Of a DNA stretch of 64,000 bases, positions 33,712 to 44,739 are shown in pieces (position 1 is the first letter of the stretch; the number at the start of each line of letters is the position of its first letter). A program made the position numbers and the translations under genes. Where the stretch lies: the NCBI GenBank assembly GCA_019775845.1, contig JADQAV010000022.1, positions 200,830 to 264,829 on the forward strand. Reading direction: 5' to 3'. This stretch comes from Myrmaecium sp. VS I D KN 1 (Eukaryota; Ascomycota; Dothideomycetes; Valsariales; Valsariaceae). Below the pieces are notes generated by a model. It was not told where the DNA came from, did no database searches, and saw nothing but the letters and a program-made list of their open reading frames with translations.

Positions 33712-35371
33712 AAACGCATCATCCTACCACCATAACATCTACATGATCCGCCCTACATCATGCCATGACATCATCTCCGCAAAATAACTTTTTCTCTCAC
33801 CACCGCAACGAGGAATCCTTGGAAGGAGCGCCGCCACGCTTTGCTGGCACCTTTTCTGCGAGTTTTATTCTTCGCTATCGGGGAATGAAACTCGATGGTC
33901 GCTCATTCAGGATTCCCGTTGCTAGCCTACTTACCTTCTTACCTTCCTCTTATCTACCTCCCCAACCAATAAATGGAACCACCCGCTGTTCACCTTTGAC
34001 CCACCTCGAGGGAGCCTTCTCCCTTTTATTGCTTCCTATCCTGTCCTGTTTTTTGATTTTGTCTATCTATCACTATACCCCCCTTTCATGCATGGAGCAC
34101 TGTTTGGGCTGAAAAGTGAAAGCATTCGCCGGAGTGTCTCGTTCTTGTGAATGAGATGGCTCTGCTGTCTGCTGCTTTTGTTTCTTCTTCTTTTCTTCCC
34201 CCTTTTCTCCCTTGACCCCGGCTTTTGTTGTTCGCTTCGCGTCTCAGTCGAACCGAGCCCTCGGGTTCTCTTCTCTGAAGGGGGAAAAGAGGGAGGGTGC
34301 GGGCTCTTTTCTTCGGACGGGGAGATGGTGGTTGGAGGTGGGATGGAGCGGGAAGGGGTTTTTTCTCTGAATGTTTCTACTTTTTATTCTTTTTTTTATA
34401 TATTTTTTTGGGTTCTGTGTAGACTTCTTCTTCTTCTTCTTCTTTCTTCCTTTTCTTCTTACCTTCTTGTGTATATACTTTTTAAACGAACTACTTTCTT
34501 TTATTGAGAAGTGGTCTTCTGTGTTTTCTTGGGGGTTTAGTGGGTGGGTGAGTGTGAGTGGGTGGGTGGGCGAGTACCTTACACCCTCCCCGATGAGTAG
34601 GAAGGGGACGAACCATTCATTCATCCAGCGAGCGACTTCTTCACTTGAAGCCAGTTACACGCCACTCCACTCCACTCCTTTCCATTGTAAGTACTGTGTA
34701 CCATCATTAGAACCGGTTTCACCCCTCTTTCTCTCTTTCTATCTCTCCCTCTCTCTCTTCTCTCGATCTCCCTCTTGCTCGACCTCGGAAAATTACTTCA
34801 GGAAGTTCTCAGTTCATGAAATCGCAGTCGGCATTTCATTCGTAGCGTTCTACGTTTCATGGCGTGGACGTTCCATGGCGGTCGCCGTTTCATGGCTGTC
34901 CACGTTTCACGGTGGTCGGAATTTCTTCATGGCGTTCAGCGATTCCATGAACATCCAGGTTTCTTCCTTGGGGGTCGGCGTTTCAGCCTCTCATCGAGCG
35001 CCACCATCGTCGTCATCGCCTAAGAGTTGTGGCTGATGAGGAAGATGGGATGGAGATGGAGCGGGGGATCTACAGGGTCTGGCACGTGGGGGAAGGGGGG
35101 ATTCAGGGGGAGGGGGGAACTTTCCGGTGTTCATTTCATGGTTGAGTGGTGAATGGAATAACTACCTAAGTGGTCTCAGGGAGTGAAAGCGTTTCGATTG
35201 CGGTACGTCCACATGAAATCTCGTTTCAGGAAGACGCCAATTCTCCCCGACTAGCTGACAAGGCCAGGTACTTGCTACGCCATGGATCTATAGCCTTCCC
35301 TGCGGTATATCCCCATCCCCTCACCAACACCGACTCACCCAGCAGCAGCAGTAACATATCCCTCTACCCAC
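33712..35371. other. Convergent 3' region, no gene seen
   Basis: Between the DUF2457 stop and the transporter stop. Contains long T/C tracts (about 34170-34210, 34380-34450), the GGGTGGGTGAGTG stretch near 34542-34575, and the degenerate repeat at 34812-34992. Nothing coding recognised. Confidence 0.5.
34812..34992. repeat. Degenerate 17-21-bp tandem repeat
   Basis: About ten copies of a unit like TTTCATGGCGGTCGACG follow each other at 17-21-bp intervals (starts near 34833, 34854, 34870, 34888, 34905, 34922, 34943, 34960 and 34981). Further single TTTCATGG or ATGAAA-type blocks occur near 35135 and 35210. Confidence 0.7.
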
Positions 35372-37702
35372 TCACCCTCTTATCTCCCCCTCCCTCACCC
35401 CATCCACCACACCACCCTTCGTCCCCTGCGCCGGCGGAGGGGCAGCATCCGCATCCACATCCCGCCCCTCATCCACCCCCACCGCGCCCCTTTCCGTCGA
35501 CGCGGCGACCAGGTTATGGTCGTCGGTCAGATAGACGTCCGGCAGCAGGAGGGCGAGCAGCAGACCGAGCGCGCTGGCGGCGACGGCGGCGTAGACCATG
35601 GCGCGCATGGTGTCGGAGTACTGCCATTCTGATCAGCCCATTCACCCATCTAAGGACAAGAAAGAGGGGAAGAGAGGAGGGAGGATGGTACAGTGCATAC
35701 CGCATAATCAACCGCATCCCTCTCCGCCGTCCCAACAGGCGGGACACCATTCGTAATCGAGTCAAACACCGCATCAACCACATCCTCTCCACCCGCACCC
35801 GCACCCGCACCCACCTCCCTCAAGTACCTCCTCAAATTCCCCTTCAACGTCCCCGTATAAATCCCCCCGGCAACCGCACTCCCCACGCTGGCCCCCAAAA
35901 ACGCAAACAGCAGCACCAAGCCCGTCACCTGCGCCATCTCCGCATGGGGGACCTGGATCTGCGCCGCGACAAGCATCACGGGGCTCAGCAGACCCGTTCC
36001 AACGCCCTGCACGGCCTGCACGACGAAGAGCTCGGCGGCCGGGTTGCGAGCGCCGCGGAGCCGCAGCATGAGGCCGTAGCCGAGAAGGCGGACGGCGGCG
36101 CCGACGGCAGCGACGGTCTTGTAGCGCCGCCGTCGGCCGATGAGGAGACCGCTCAGCATGCCGACCAGCGCGGCGACGACGCCGTTGGTGTAGGTGAGGA
36201 AGGTGGCGTCGCGGGGCCCGAAGGCGCGGGCGACGGTCGCCCAGGCGTAGAGGTAGGTGTGGGTGGCGGCGAAGCCGAGCTGGTCGAGGCCGTTGAGGAG
36301 GAGGCTGAGGAGGATGGAGGGGTTGTGGAGGTAGCGCGGGGGTAGCACAGGGTGGTGGGCACGGCGGGATTCGTAGAGCGGGAGGAGGAGCAGGAGGCAC
36401 AGGGCGCCGAGGAGGATGAGGGTGATGATGTAGGGGGTGGACCACCGGGCGGGCGTGGTGGCGGCGAGGGTGATGGGGAGGAGCAGGAGTATGGCGCCGG
36501 CGGTGAGGAGGAGGGTGCCGCCGAGGTCGATGAGCGAGGTGAATTGGCGGAGGGAGATGCGGCGGGTGAGGAGGATGTGGTGGCGTTTGGCGCGCCGTTG
36601 GTAGTAGAGGAGGGTGGTGATGATGAGGGAGGCGCCGACGGGCATGATGATGGCGAGCATGCCGATGCCCCATCGCCATCCGATCCCGCCGATGACGGAC
36701 TCGACGATGAACGCGGACACCCACGGCATGATGAGGAAGGGGAAGAAGGAGAAGCTGAGCGCGAAGCCCCGCCATCGCATGCTCGAGACGTCCGACAGGA
36801 TGATGTCGTTCATGATGTTCGTGCCCGTCTGGCCGACGGTGTAGAAGATCAAGCTGGCGGCGTAGACGTCGAAGCGGCGGGCGGACGCCTGCAGGATGTA
36901 GGAGAGCAGGTAGAAGCTCACGGTGAGGCAGTACGTCTCGCCCCGGCCGAGCACGTCGGCGAGCTTGGCGATGGGCGGCTTGGCGACGGCGAACAGGATC
37001 GTGCAGGCGGTGCTGACGGTGGCCAGCTTGGAGACGGCGTGGAAGGAGGAGGCGGCGTAGTTTTGGTAGTTGTACACGGTTGTGTTGTCGAGTTCGCTGG
37101 GGATGGTGGTGGTGGTGGTCAGCCTTGTACCTTATGGATTGTTCTTCCTCGCTCGTTCACCATCACCTCCCTCTCCTTTCCTTCCCAGTGACATCCACAA
37201 CTGACTCTCTATAGGGGGGAATGACTTACTATGTAATCATCATCATCCCAACCCTATCCAAACCACCGTCAGCATCCTCATGCCTCATGAGACGGGGAAG
37301 TCCTTCTTACCCAGCCCACACAAGATACTTCCCATATCGCCTATTCACATCGTGTTAGCAGCGGAGCTTCAAGCGGAGCAGCAAGCGGAACGGCAGAACA
37401 AGGAATCCGAACTGAAAAGAAAGACCAAAGAGGGAAAGAAAAACGGATAGCAGGGTGCAATGCAATGCTCACCCCCAAACCGCCTGCGCAGCTTCAACCC
37501 GCGTCACGCCCCCCGCCTCCTCTTCATCCTGAACGATGAGGGTGGTGGCGCCTTTGGTCGGGCCTTCTTCCTGCTCCTGCTCTACCACGGCGTCTCCATG
37601 GCGGTTGTCTGCTTCTGTGGCGGCGGCGGGAGAGGAGGGAGACGTAGGAGAGGAGGAGGCGGCCGGCCTTCGGAACTTGTTCACGGCGTTGGAGAGACGC
37701 AT
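35372..37702 (-). CDS. Siderophore-type MFS transporter (ARN/Sit family)
   Basis: Five exons on the minus strand: 37473-37702, 37311-37340, 37230-37253, 35701-37096 and 35372-35620, 642 residues. Exons 2 and 3 are micro-exons of 30 and 24 nt; together they rebuild EAAQAVWGRYGKYLVWAG then VGMMMITYELDNTTVYNY, the start of TM1 typical of ARN/Sit transporters. Further family marks are the loop AKLADVLGRGETY, FYTVGQTGTNIMNDIIL, SSMRWRGFALSF and the RWGIGMLAIIMP region. The sequence is long enough for the usual 14 helices, ending with MVYAAVAASALGLLLALLLPDVYL. The N-terminal ~75 residues are cytosolic and acidic (VEQEQEEG), and the C-terminus is short and acidic. Expected role: proton-coupled uptake of ferric siderophores, or export or uptake of a related chelate, at plasma membrane or vesicles. 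No siderophore synthesis gene lies nearby. Substrate unknown. Confidence 0.85.
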
Positions 37703-39176
37703 GTCGTCGGTCTTTTGCTGAAGGGATTGGTGCTCGTGCTCGCTGGGTGCTGTAGCACCAGGCGGGGGGAAGAATCAAATGGAAAGGTGGAAGAAGAAAT
37801 GAAGAACGAAAGAACGGAGAAAGAGGAGAGGAAAGCAGTTTGTAGAACGAGTCACAACTGAAAGTAGGGGGAAGTGGATAGGACATAATACATATCACAT
37901 CTACCCATCACCCACCCATCCCCCTTCTCCCCGGTCATCGGTACGTGTAGGCGTAGGGGTAGCGGGTATATCGGAACCCATAGGTAGCGGTCATACCTGG
38001 AGTTGTGGTGGGTTAGGGGTAGCACCACCGCCACTACACCCCAGCCTTACGAGGACGTAGGGGGGGAGGGGTAAAGGTAAACGGGAGGGGTAACGGGAGA
38101 TGCAGAGGGAAGGTGAGGGGGAGGAGGGAGGGGCTTATCAGGATCCTTCTTCCCCCATCCCCCCCGCCCCCCCCCCGCCCTTCACTCTCTTCTTTCCTGG
38201 TTTTGATATTGGTTTTAGGCATGCTTGCCATGTGCTTAGGACGAAAGGGCGGGTCGAGGATGGAGGGAAGAGATGGGGAGAGAGATGAGGGAAGTGATTG
38301 AGTGAGCGATCACAAATCAATATACTGTATCCTCTCTCCTCCTTTCTGTATCTGTTAAATGCCTTCCAACGATGCTACGTCTCTGTCTCTTGACAGAAGC
38401 GTGCCTACCCTTCATCTACAATACCAGAGCCCCAGTCCCAGAAACAAATACATCCAGTACACAAGAGAAAACATCTAGCTCAGGACCACAAACCAAAGCC
38501 GAAGAGCGTGCTGCTTGACAATGCGTCTGCGATCATTGGCTCATCCACTCACCTCGCCAGCTGCATGTACAATAAAACAATATGCAGATGCAGCATGCAG
38601 ATGCGGACAACCCCAGCTCGAACCGTCCAACCAGAGAAGCTATAGTAATCAACATGCATGCGAGAACGTCAACCTCGCCATCCATCTGTGTTCAAAAACA
38701 CTCATAGTATGTCCCCGTCATCTGACGACAGGCGGGAGGAGGGAAGGGAAAGCGGGAAGGCGGGAGGAGGCGATGGGAGGTGAAGTGATGAGGTAGGAGG
38801 GAAAGGGAGGGGAAAGGAGGGGAGGATGGGCTTCGTTTCCCCGTCGTGAGGCTCAATGGCTTTATAGGAAAGAGAGAGGAAAAGAGAGAGAATCACGTTC
38901 AGTTCACACATAGTTTGGTCAGTAGGACGGACAGAAAGGTAAGTAGGCAAGTAGGCAAGGAGGCAAGGAGGCAAGGAGGCAAGGAGGTATATATGTATGT
39001 AGGTACTCGACGTAATGATTTCATCTCATACATCGTCCATCCATCATCCATCACCACAACGCCTCATCCAGAAGTAAAAAGCAAGAGAAGGAACAAAAAG
39101 AAAGAATAGACGGAAAAGTGCCAAAACCCAAAACCCAAAACCCAAACAAAAAAACCAAGACCCTCCCTCAACACCA
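37703..39176. other. Intergenic region, no gene seen
   Basis: Upstream of the transporter and downstream of the hydrolase. It holds the transporter promoter. G-rich/A-rich tracts at about 38040-38140 and an AGGCAAGG repeat at about 38946-38987. GATA-type sites (TGATA/TTATCA-like), which often mark iron-regulated fungal promoters, were not found in a convincing cluster. Confidence 0.45.
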
Positions 39177-41428
39177 TCACAACATCCCAACCCCCATCCG
39201 TCTCCCCCTGCGCATGCCCTCCCAAAACCCCTCTCCCAGCCGTCGAAGCAAGCCCAGCTCCCTAGTATACACCTCCCCCCCACCCGCCACACCAACAAGC
39301 GGCCTCTCATCAACCTCACACACCATCCCCTCCGGCGGCAAGACCCCACGCTGAAAATACCTCCGCACGACCCCCACCGTGCACAGACTCGGCGCCGACA
39401 GCGTGCAATGGCCCTCGCCGCGCTGAACCAGCACCGCCGAGCCCGCAAACGCCGCCGCCATGCGCCACGCGTTGCGGATCGGCGTCACGGCATCGAGCTC
39501 GTTGCCCAGCCACAGGATCGCGCGGGACGGGTCCGCCGCCGCCGCCGCCGCCGCGGCAAACGGGCCCATGAACCGCCAGCGCGCCCGCGCCGTCCAGCCC
39601 ACGCAGCCCAGCCGCGTGTGCGCCCAGTAGTCGCCGATGGCGGCGCTCTGGTTGCGGAGCTGATGCCAGTAAAGCCGGAAGGCGTCTTCGTCGGCCACGT
39701 CACCGAGCCAGGCCGCGTCCGAGCAGAGGATGGCGCGGGACGCGTCCGCGCCGTCCCAGCCGGGGGCCACGCAGTCCGGGCCGTACGGACCTTCCTCGAT
39801 GCATTGGGCGCTCCGGCAGCCCACGCAGCTCCGCTCGCCGGCCTTGAAGGTCGCGAATGCCGTCCCGTTGCCCCACGGCGGTAGGTCCGCGAGCAGCTGC
39901 GCCAGGATCGGGAACCCCCAGAGCGGTTGGTAGAGCGCCGTCTTGACGATCAGCTTCACGTCCGTCCAGGTGATGACCTCGGGTCCGCGCTCCGCGTCCC
40001 CCGGCACCGACAGCGGATCGTCGTAGATACGGTCGAGCAAGTCCTCGTACGCCGCGCGCAGCGCCTGAACAAGCTCTTCGGACGCGGATACGGACGGGGA
40101 AACCGCCGCGGAAAACGGACACTTCAGCGGCCCCGCCGCGACGCAGTACTCAAAGAAGCGCGTCAGGATCGCGTCCGCGTCCTGGAGGTTGCCATCGCCG
40201 ATGCCGCGGTAGTACAGGTCGGCGTCTACAACGCCGTCGAGCGCCATCCGGCCGATGCGCTCCGGGTGCCGCGCCGCGAAGGTCGCGCCGATGATGGTGC
40301 CGTAGGAGAAGCCCCAGTACTGCAGCCGTTCCGCCCCGCGGCGCCAGCGGGTGCGGGAGAGCGCGGCGGCGCGGGCGCGCGGACAGGCGATGTCCGAGGC
40401 GAGCCGTTTAGCCGTCTCCTCGCGCCAGGCGCCGTGCGCTTCGATCAGGCGGACCATATCCTCGGTCACGGGGGTGGTATTGACGTGCTCGGCGAGAGCC
40501 TCTTCACCGGGTGACGGCGGGGTGGCAAGGGTGGCGGAGCAACCCTCGGCCATGGCTTTGGCGCGGCGCCAATTCAGACGCAGGCTGTTTTCCGAAGAGC
40601 CCAGGATGCCTTCCGCCTCGTCTTGGAGGTTCCACGCTTGCCGGGAGAAGCTGTCGGGGAAGCAGGAGATGAGCGGGGTGGTGAGGTTGATGCCGCGCGG
40701 GTCGAAGCCGATGAGGTCAAAGTACTTCTCTGTACTGTTGGCAGCACGGTCATCGACGGAGAAAGAGAGAGCCGGATCAACGTCGGAATCAAGGACCTGC
40801 TGGAGCTCGGCTCCAATGCGGAGCAGGAGCGCAACACCGCTGCCGCCGGGTCCACCTGGGGAAAAATGTCAACATTTCCCATTCACACTGCACAGATGAC
40901 GCAAACCGCAAAGGCAAGCATGCACAACGCACCAGGATTAATCAACACCGCCCCTCCATACCGCGGATCAGTAACAGGCACCTTCGCCGGCCGGCGCGCG
41001 ACCGCAACCGCGATCTTGCGGCCCTTGCCGTCGGCGCGGTGGTAGTCCATCGGCACCTCCAGTCGCGCGCACTGCAGACCGTCGTAGCAGTCATGGTACG
41101 CGAGCTCTGGGGAGGGTGTGATCTGCGACATGAGCGTCAGTTATGTGGACGAACAGGAGAGCGAGAGAGGGGCGGCAATGGGACTCACATCACCCCACCG
41201 AAACCCGCTCGTTGGCTTCCGTTCTCCGGCTGTCACCGTGACGGCGTGGAGCGGGGACGCAGGTTGGGGGCTGAAGACGCGGTAGTAGAGGAAGACGAGC
41301 AGGGTGCCGAGGACGATTGAAGCAAAGCGGCGACGTCGCTCCGGTCTCGGTAGGGAAGATGAGGACGCGGTGGAAAGCAGAAGAGCCTCCTCGACCTCCA
41401 TATCCGCCTTTTCAGACGGTGGTGGCAT
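39177..41428 (-). CDS. Membrane-anchored TAP-like alpha/beta hydrolase
   Basis: Three exons on the minus strand: 41189-41428, 40933-41122 and 39177-40855, 702 residues. Both introns are GT-AG. Residues about 36-53 (FASIVLGTLLVFLYYRVF) after a short charged tail form a type II signal anchor. The lumenal part starts with CYDGLQCARLEVPMDYH, as in tripeptidyl aminopeptidase (TAP, family S33-like) enzymes, then the oxyanion segment NPGGPGGSG and FDLIGFDPRGINLTTP. The nucleophile elbow GFSYG is at about residue 326, an Asp lies in GNELDAVTPIRNAW (about 598) and a His in GEGHCTLSAPSLC (about 629), which completes the triad. Cys-rich insert (ERSCVGCRSAQCIEEG) suggests disulphides. Likely releases N-terminal peptides or proline-type residues in the secretory pathway or at the cell surface. 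The exact substrate is unknown. Confidence 0.85.
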
Positions 41429-42621
41429 GGTGGCTGATGTATGAATGGTGATAGGTACAGTCACGCGTGATTGATATAGGATCGTAGGAACGAGAGAGAA
41501 AGAGAGAGGTAGACAGGTAGACAGGTCGAGCGTAAGAAGAAGAAAGACTGGAGGAAGACACGAAAAGAGAGAGGGCGAGAGAAACACGGGAACGAAGGTC
41601 AATATAAGTAAAACCCCAAGCACCCACACGCAGCCCGCCCAAACCGGAAAGAAGGCAGGCAGCCAAGCAAGCAGGCAGGCAGGCAAAAATCCCCCCCCCG
41701 GCGGTCAAGCGGCTGAGCTGAGTAAGACGCCTCGCTGATTCGCTACGGGTATGTCCGTCGCTCTCGCTTGTGTTCATGCACGTAGCCGTTCTGGCGACGT
41801 CCGAGTCTGGGGGCCTGCTGTCCTCACGCGCGCGGCCTCGCTTGGTCGGGGAAATGAGTGGTGGTGGTTGTTAGGGGAGGTGAATCGGAAGAAGTGCGGG
41901 TTTGGATGGATAGGTGTGATAGGTAGGAGCGCGGGGTGGGGCCTTGGCACTCGCTCGCTCGTATCGGAGAGGCTGAGCTGCCAGTAGGAATGGGTGGTTG
42001 ATGTGCAGAAGGTGAATTGAATCAGATTCATAGATGCTGGCTACTTAAGCGGTCCCATGAAGATACGTGAGAGAACGCCCTCGGAACGAATTTGGAATCC
42101 AGTTCCAGTTCACAACACAATTCCTCCCCACACCTCTCCCTCTCTCCCTCTTCCCCCCTCGCCCTCACCTCGAAAGAAATTCCCCCCTCACATACCTATC
42201 ATTCTCTCTGTGCCGCGACACCTCTCCCCTGTGGAGTGTGTGAGATCATGTCAAAAGCGCGCCCCATGCTCTCCCCTCTCCGCGTCACGTCGTCCATCAG
42301 ATACCCCGCCCCCATCGACTCCGCCCACTTGGGAGACCAACCGTAGTAGATGGAGGTAGGATGTGGAGAAGCTGGAAGCGAGCGGTGGATGGGAAGCCGT
42401 CGAGTCCTGCGGCGGAGGAGGCAGGCAGACAGGTACATACTGTAGGTAAGGCAGGATGTGGGAAGGTCGTCCACTTCCAGCCTTCCGCCGTCAGCTCTCC
42501 GCAGATGGAGAAGCCGAGAAAGTGAAGGCGAGCCCACACTCTCTGCACACCCCATCCCCTCCCCTTTCCTCCATCACAAACGAACACAAAAAAAATCCAA
42601 AACCCCCTCCATCTCCCCCCC
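41429..42621. other. Intergenic region, no gene seen
   Basis: Promoter side of the hydrolase (CT/GA-rich, about 41480-41600, with AGGCAGGC repeats near 41655-41685) and the 3' flank of Nnf1. No coding sequence recognised. Confidence 0.45.
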
Positions 42622-43410
42622 TCACCCATCCCTCTCCAACTCCCCCTCAACAGCCCTAACCTCCTCCCCCAACCCCCCCACCTCCTCCACCCCCAGCACA
42701 CTCGCCGCATCTTCCAGATCCCCAACCAGCCTCTCCAACCAAGCAACCAACCCCTCCACCTCCCCCCTCTGCCTCCTCACCCCCTCCACAAGCTCCCCAA
42801 CCACGCCCTCCACCTCCCCCAACCTCATCCTAACCCTCTCCTCCTCCACCCTCAAAAACGGCCTCATCCACGCATCCCTCAAAACCCTCGGCCCCAAAAA
42901 ACCCACCTGTCCCCCGTCCCCCCCATCCCCATTTTCCTTCCGCCCCCTCGCCTCCCCCAACACCCGATCCAGCCCGTTCAGCGCCCGCACCGCGTCCCGC
43001 TCCGCCAGCACGCGGTCCAGCTCCGCCGTCACGGCGGCCCGCAGCTGGCCTGTGAACTGGGCGTGCAGCTGGGCGAGCGCGGCCGGCGCGCGCGCCGCCG
43101 GGGTGGGGAAGCAGGTGCTGAAGTTGGTGGGGCTGAGTTTGGCGAGCGTGGCGTTGAGGGCGGAGTGCATGGCGGTGGTGAGGGCGGTGGCGCGCGGGCC
43201 CGGGGTGAGGGGCAGGGGCGCTGGGCCGGCGGGGGAGGGGCTGCGGGAGGTGGTGGTGGTTGTGGTGGTTGTGTTGTTGGTGGTGTTGTTGTCTGTGTGG
43301 TTGTTGTTGTTGGAGGTGGAGGTGTGGTTGTTGTGCTGGTCGTCGGTGCTGGTAGCAGCTGGGGCAGCAGCAGCAGCTCCCGCTCCCGACGACGGGTCCA
43401 AAGAAGCCAT
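42622..43410 (-). CDS. NNF1: Kinetochore MIND complex subunit Nnf1
   Basis: One exon, 262 residues, ATG at 43410 (MASLDPSSG). The first ~70 residues are low complexity (Ala, Asn, and long Thr runs). The conserved Nnf1 part begins about residue 72 (RATALTTAMHSALNATL), with the signature NFSTCFPTPA, then FTGQLRAAVTAELDRVLAERD and LNGLDRVLGEAR. The C-terminal half is charged helix with heptad-like spacing (REVEEERVRMRLGEVEG-like), suited to the MIND four-helix coiled coil. Nnf1 pairs with Mtw1 in the Mis12/MIND complex that links the inner kinetochore to the Ndc80 complex. The N-terminal homopolymeric tail is longer than usual for the family, as far as I know. Confidence 0.85.
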   Translation of the reverse strand: MASLDPSSGAGAAAAAPAATSTDDQHNNHTSTSNNNNHTDNNTTNNTTTTTTTTSRSPSPAGPAPLPLTPGPRATALTTAMHSALNATLAKLSPTNFSTCFPTPAARAPAALAQLHAQFTGQLRAAVTAELDRVLAERDAVRALNGLDRVLGEARGRKENGDGGDGGQVGFLGPRVLRDAWMRPFLRVEEERVRMRLGEVEGVVGELVEGVRRQRGEVEGLVAWLERLVGDLEDAASVLGVEEVGGLGEEVRAVEGELERDG

Positions 43411-44739
43411 CTCGCGCGTGGTGTCCTTCTTCCTTCTGAGGTCCTATGCACAGTATCGTCCAGGATGGAAAGAGAGAAAAGCGCACGTCGGCTGTGCGCA
43501 CGCTCACGTTCGGAAGATGTAGCTCGTCGTCGTCGTCGTCGTCGCGTTACAAGCGCACGGAGTCGCGCGTCTGGACAAACGAAGAATTTCGAAACCGGCA
43601 CCGCTCGCGTTCGTGTTCGCGTCCGTGGAGTTGTAGAGGAATTGGACGGTTGCGCGGCGAGTATGTGGGTAGGTACGTAAGTATGTATGATATAGCGACA
43701 GAGTGTTTGCGTGCTCGACTTCGCAAATACGGTGGAGGGGTCAAGTAGGAGTGGAGTAAACAAGGGCGGAGAACGGCACGGAGCGATCTACGAACGTCCG
43801 GCAAGTCGCGGGGTCACGTGCACAGACCGCTGGCTGTATGCGACCAATCACACCTAGGTACCTTGGGAGAGGACTCGGTCAACCTATTTGATTGTACATT
43901 TCGCGTTCTTCGAAGTTGCAGTTGTTATTTGGCAAGGAGGAATACATAATTCATAATAACGGGTAGTAGTAGTAATAGTTGGGTAGTTCACAGTAGGCGT
44001 GAGAAATATAGAAGGAGGGGTATCAATATTAATTCCACCGATCCTCCAGCCCGTCACCCTGTCAGCATGCCAACAGTCCCTCCTACCAATCCTCCTACCC
44101 ATCCTCCTACCCATCCCCATCCCCATCCCCATCGCCTACCACTCCAGATTCCAGTCCGAAAAACAGCAGGGACGTCGGCGAGGGGTAAGTATCCATAATC
44201 ATCACCGTTTCCCACCATGTCATTAGAGTAGTAGTGATTAAGCCAGCCAGCTCCCTCCGAGCACCGAGCCACACGAAAAACCAAGGAAATCCAAGAAAGA
44301 AAAACAACAAAGGGATTAGGGGAACACAAAAGAAAACTAAAGAAAAACAACCAACAAAGGAGATGAGCGATGGTGGAGGGTGGATATATATATGATAATA
44401 TATACTCCAATGATTGATGTAAGGGAAAATCGATTGATAAAGGAAAGAAGGAAAGAAAAGGAAAAGGAAAGGAAAGGAAGGAGGGGGTATAAAGCGCCAT
44501 AATCGGTTTTTTCCACCATCCGTTCATGCCCACCAAGCCATGCTATGCCATGCCATGCCATTGCATCCTCGCATCCATCCGTACCGCCACTCTTCTCTTG
44601 AAGGCTAAAGCCCCACTAGCACCAACCAGCACACATGTCATTCCTTCAGCGAAAACTCCCACGGGATGAGGTTCATTGGATTCCAGTTCCAGCGCAGCAC
44701 GCACCCCCACAAAAGAAAAAACACAACTCCCACCCGTCT
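43411..44739. other. Intergenic region, no gene seen
   Basis: Upstream of Nnf1 and downstream of the PH gene. Contains a CGT/CGTCGT run near 43525-43545 and CCATCC-type repeats at about 44072-44130. No coding sequence recognised. Confidence 0.45.

Noticed and set aside
34371-35036. 221-residue plus-strand frame across T-rich sequence and the tandem repeat
   Set aside because: Begins in homopolymeric Phe/Leu runs and merely translates the degenerate repeat.
36352-37191. 279-residue plus-strand frame over the transporter
   Set aside because: Gly/Glu-rich shadow of the transporter exon on the other strand.
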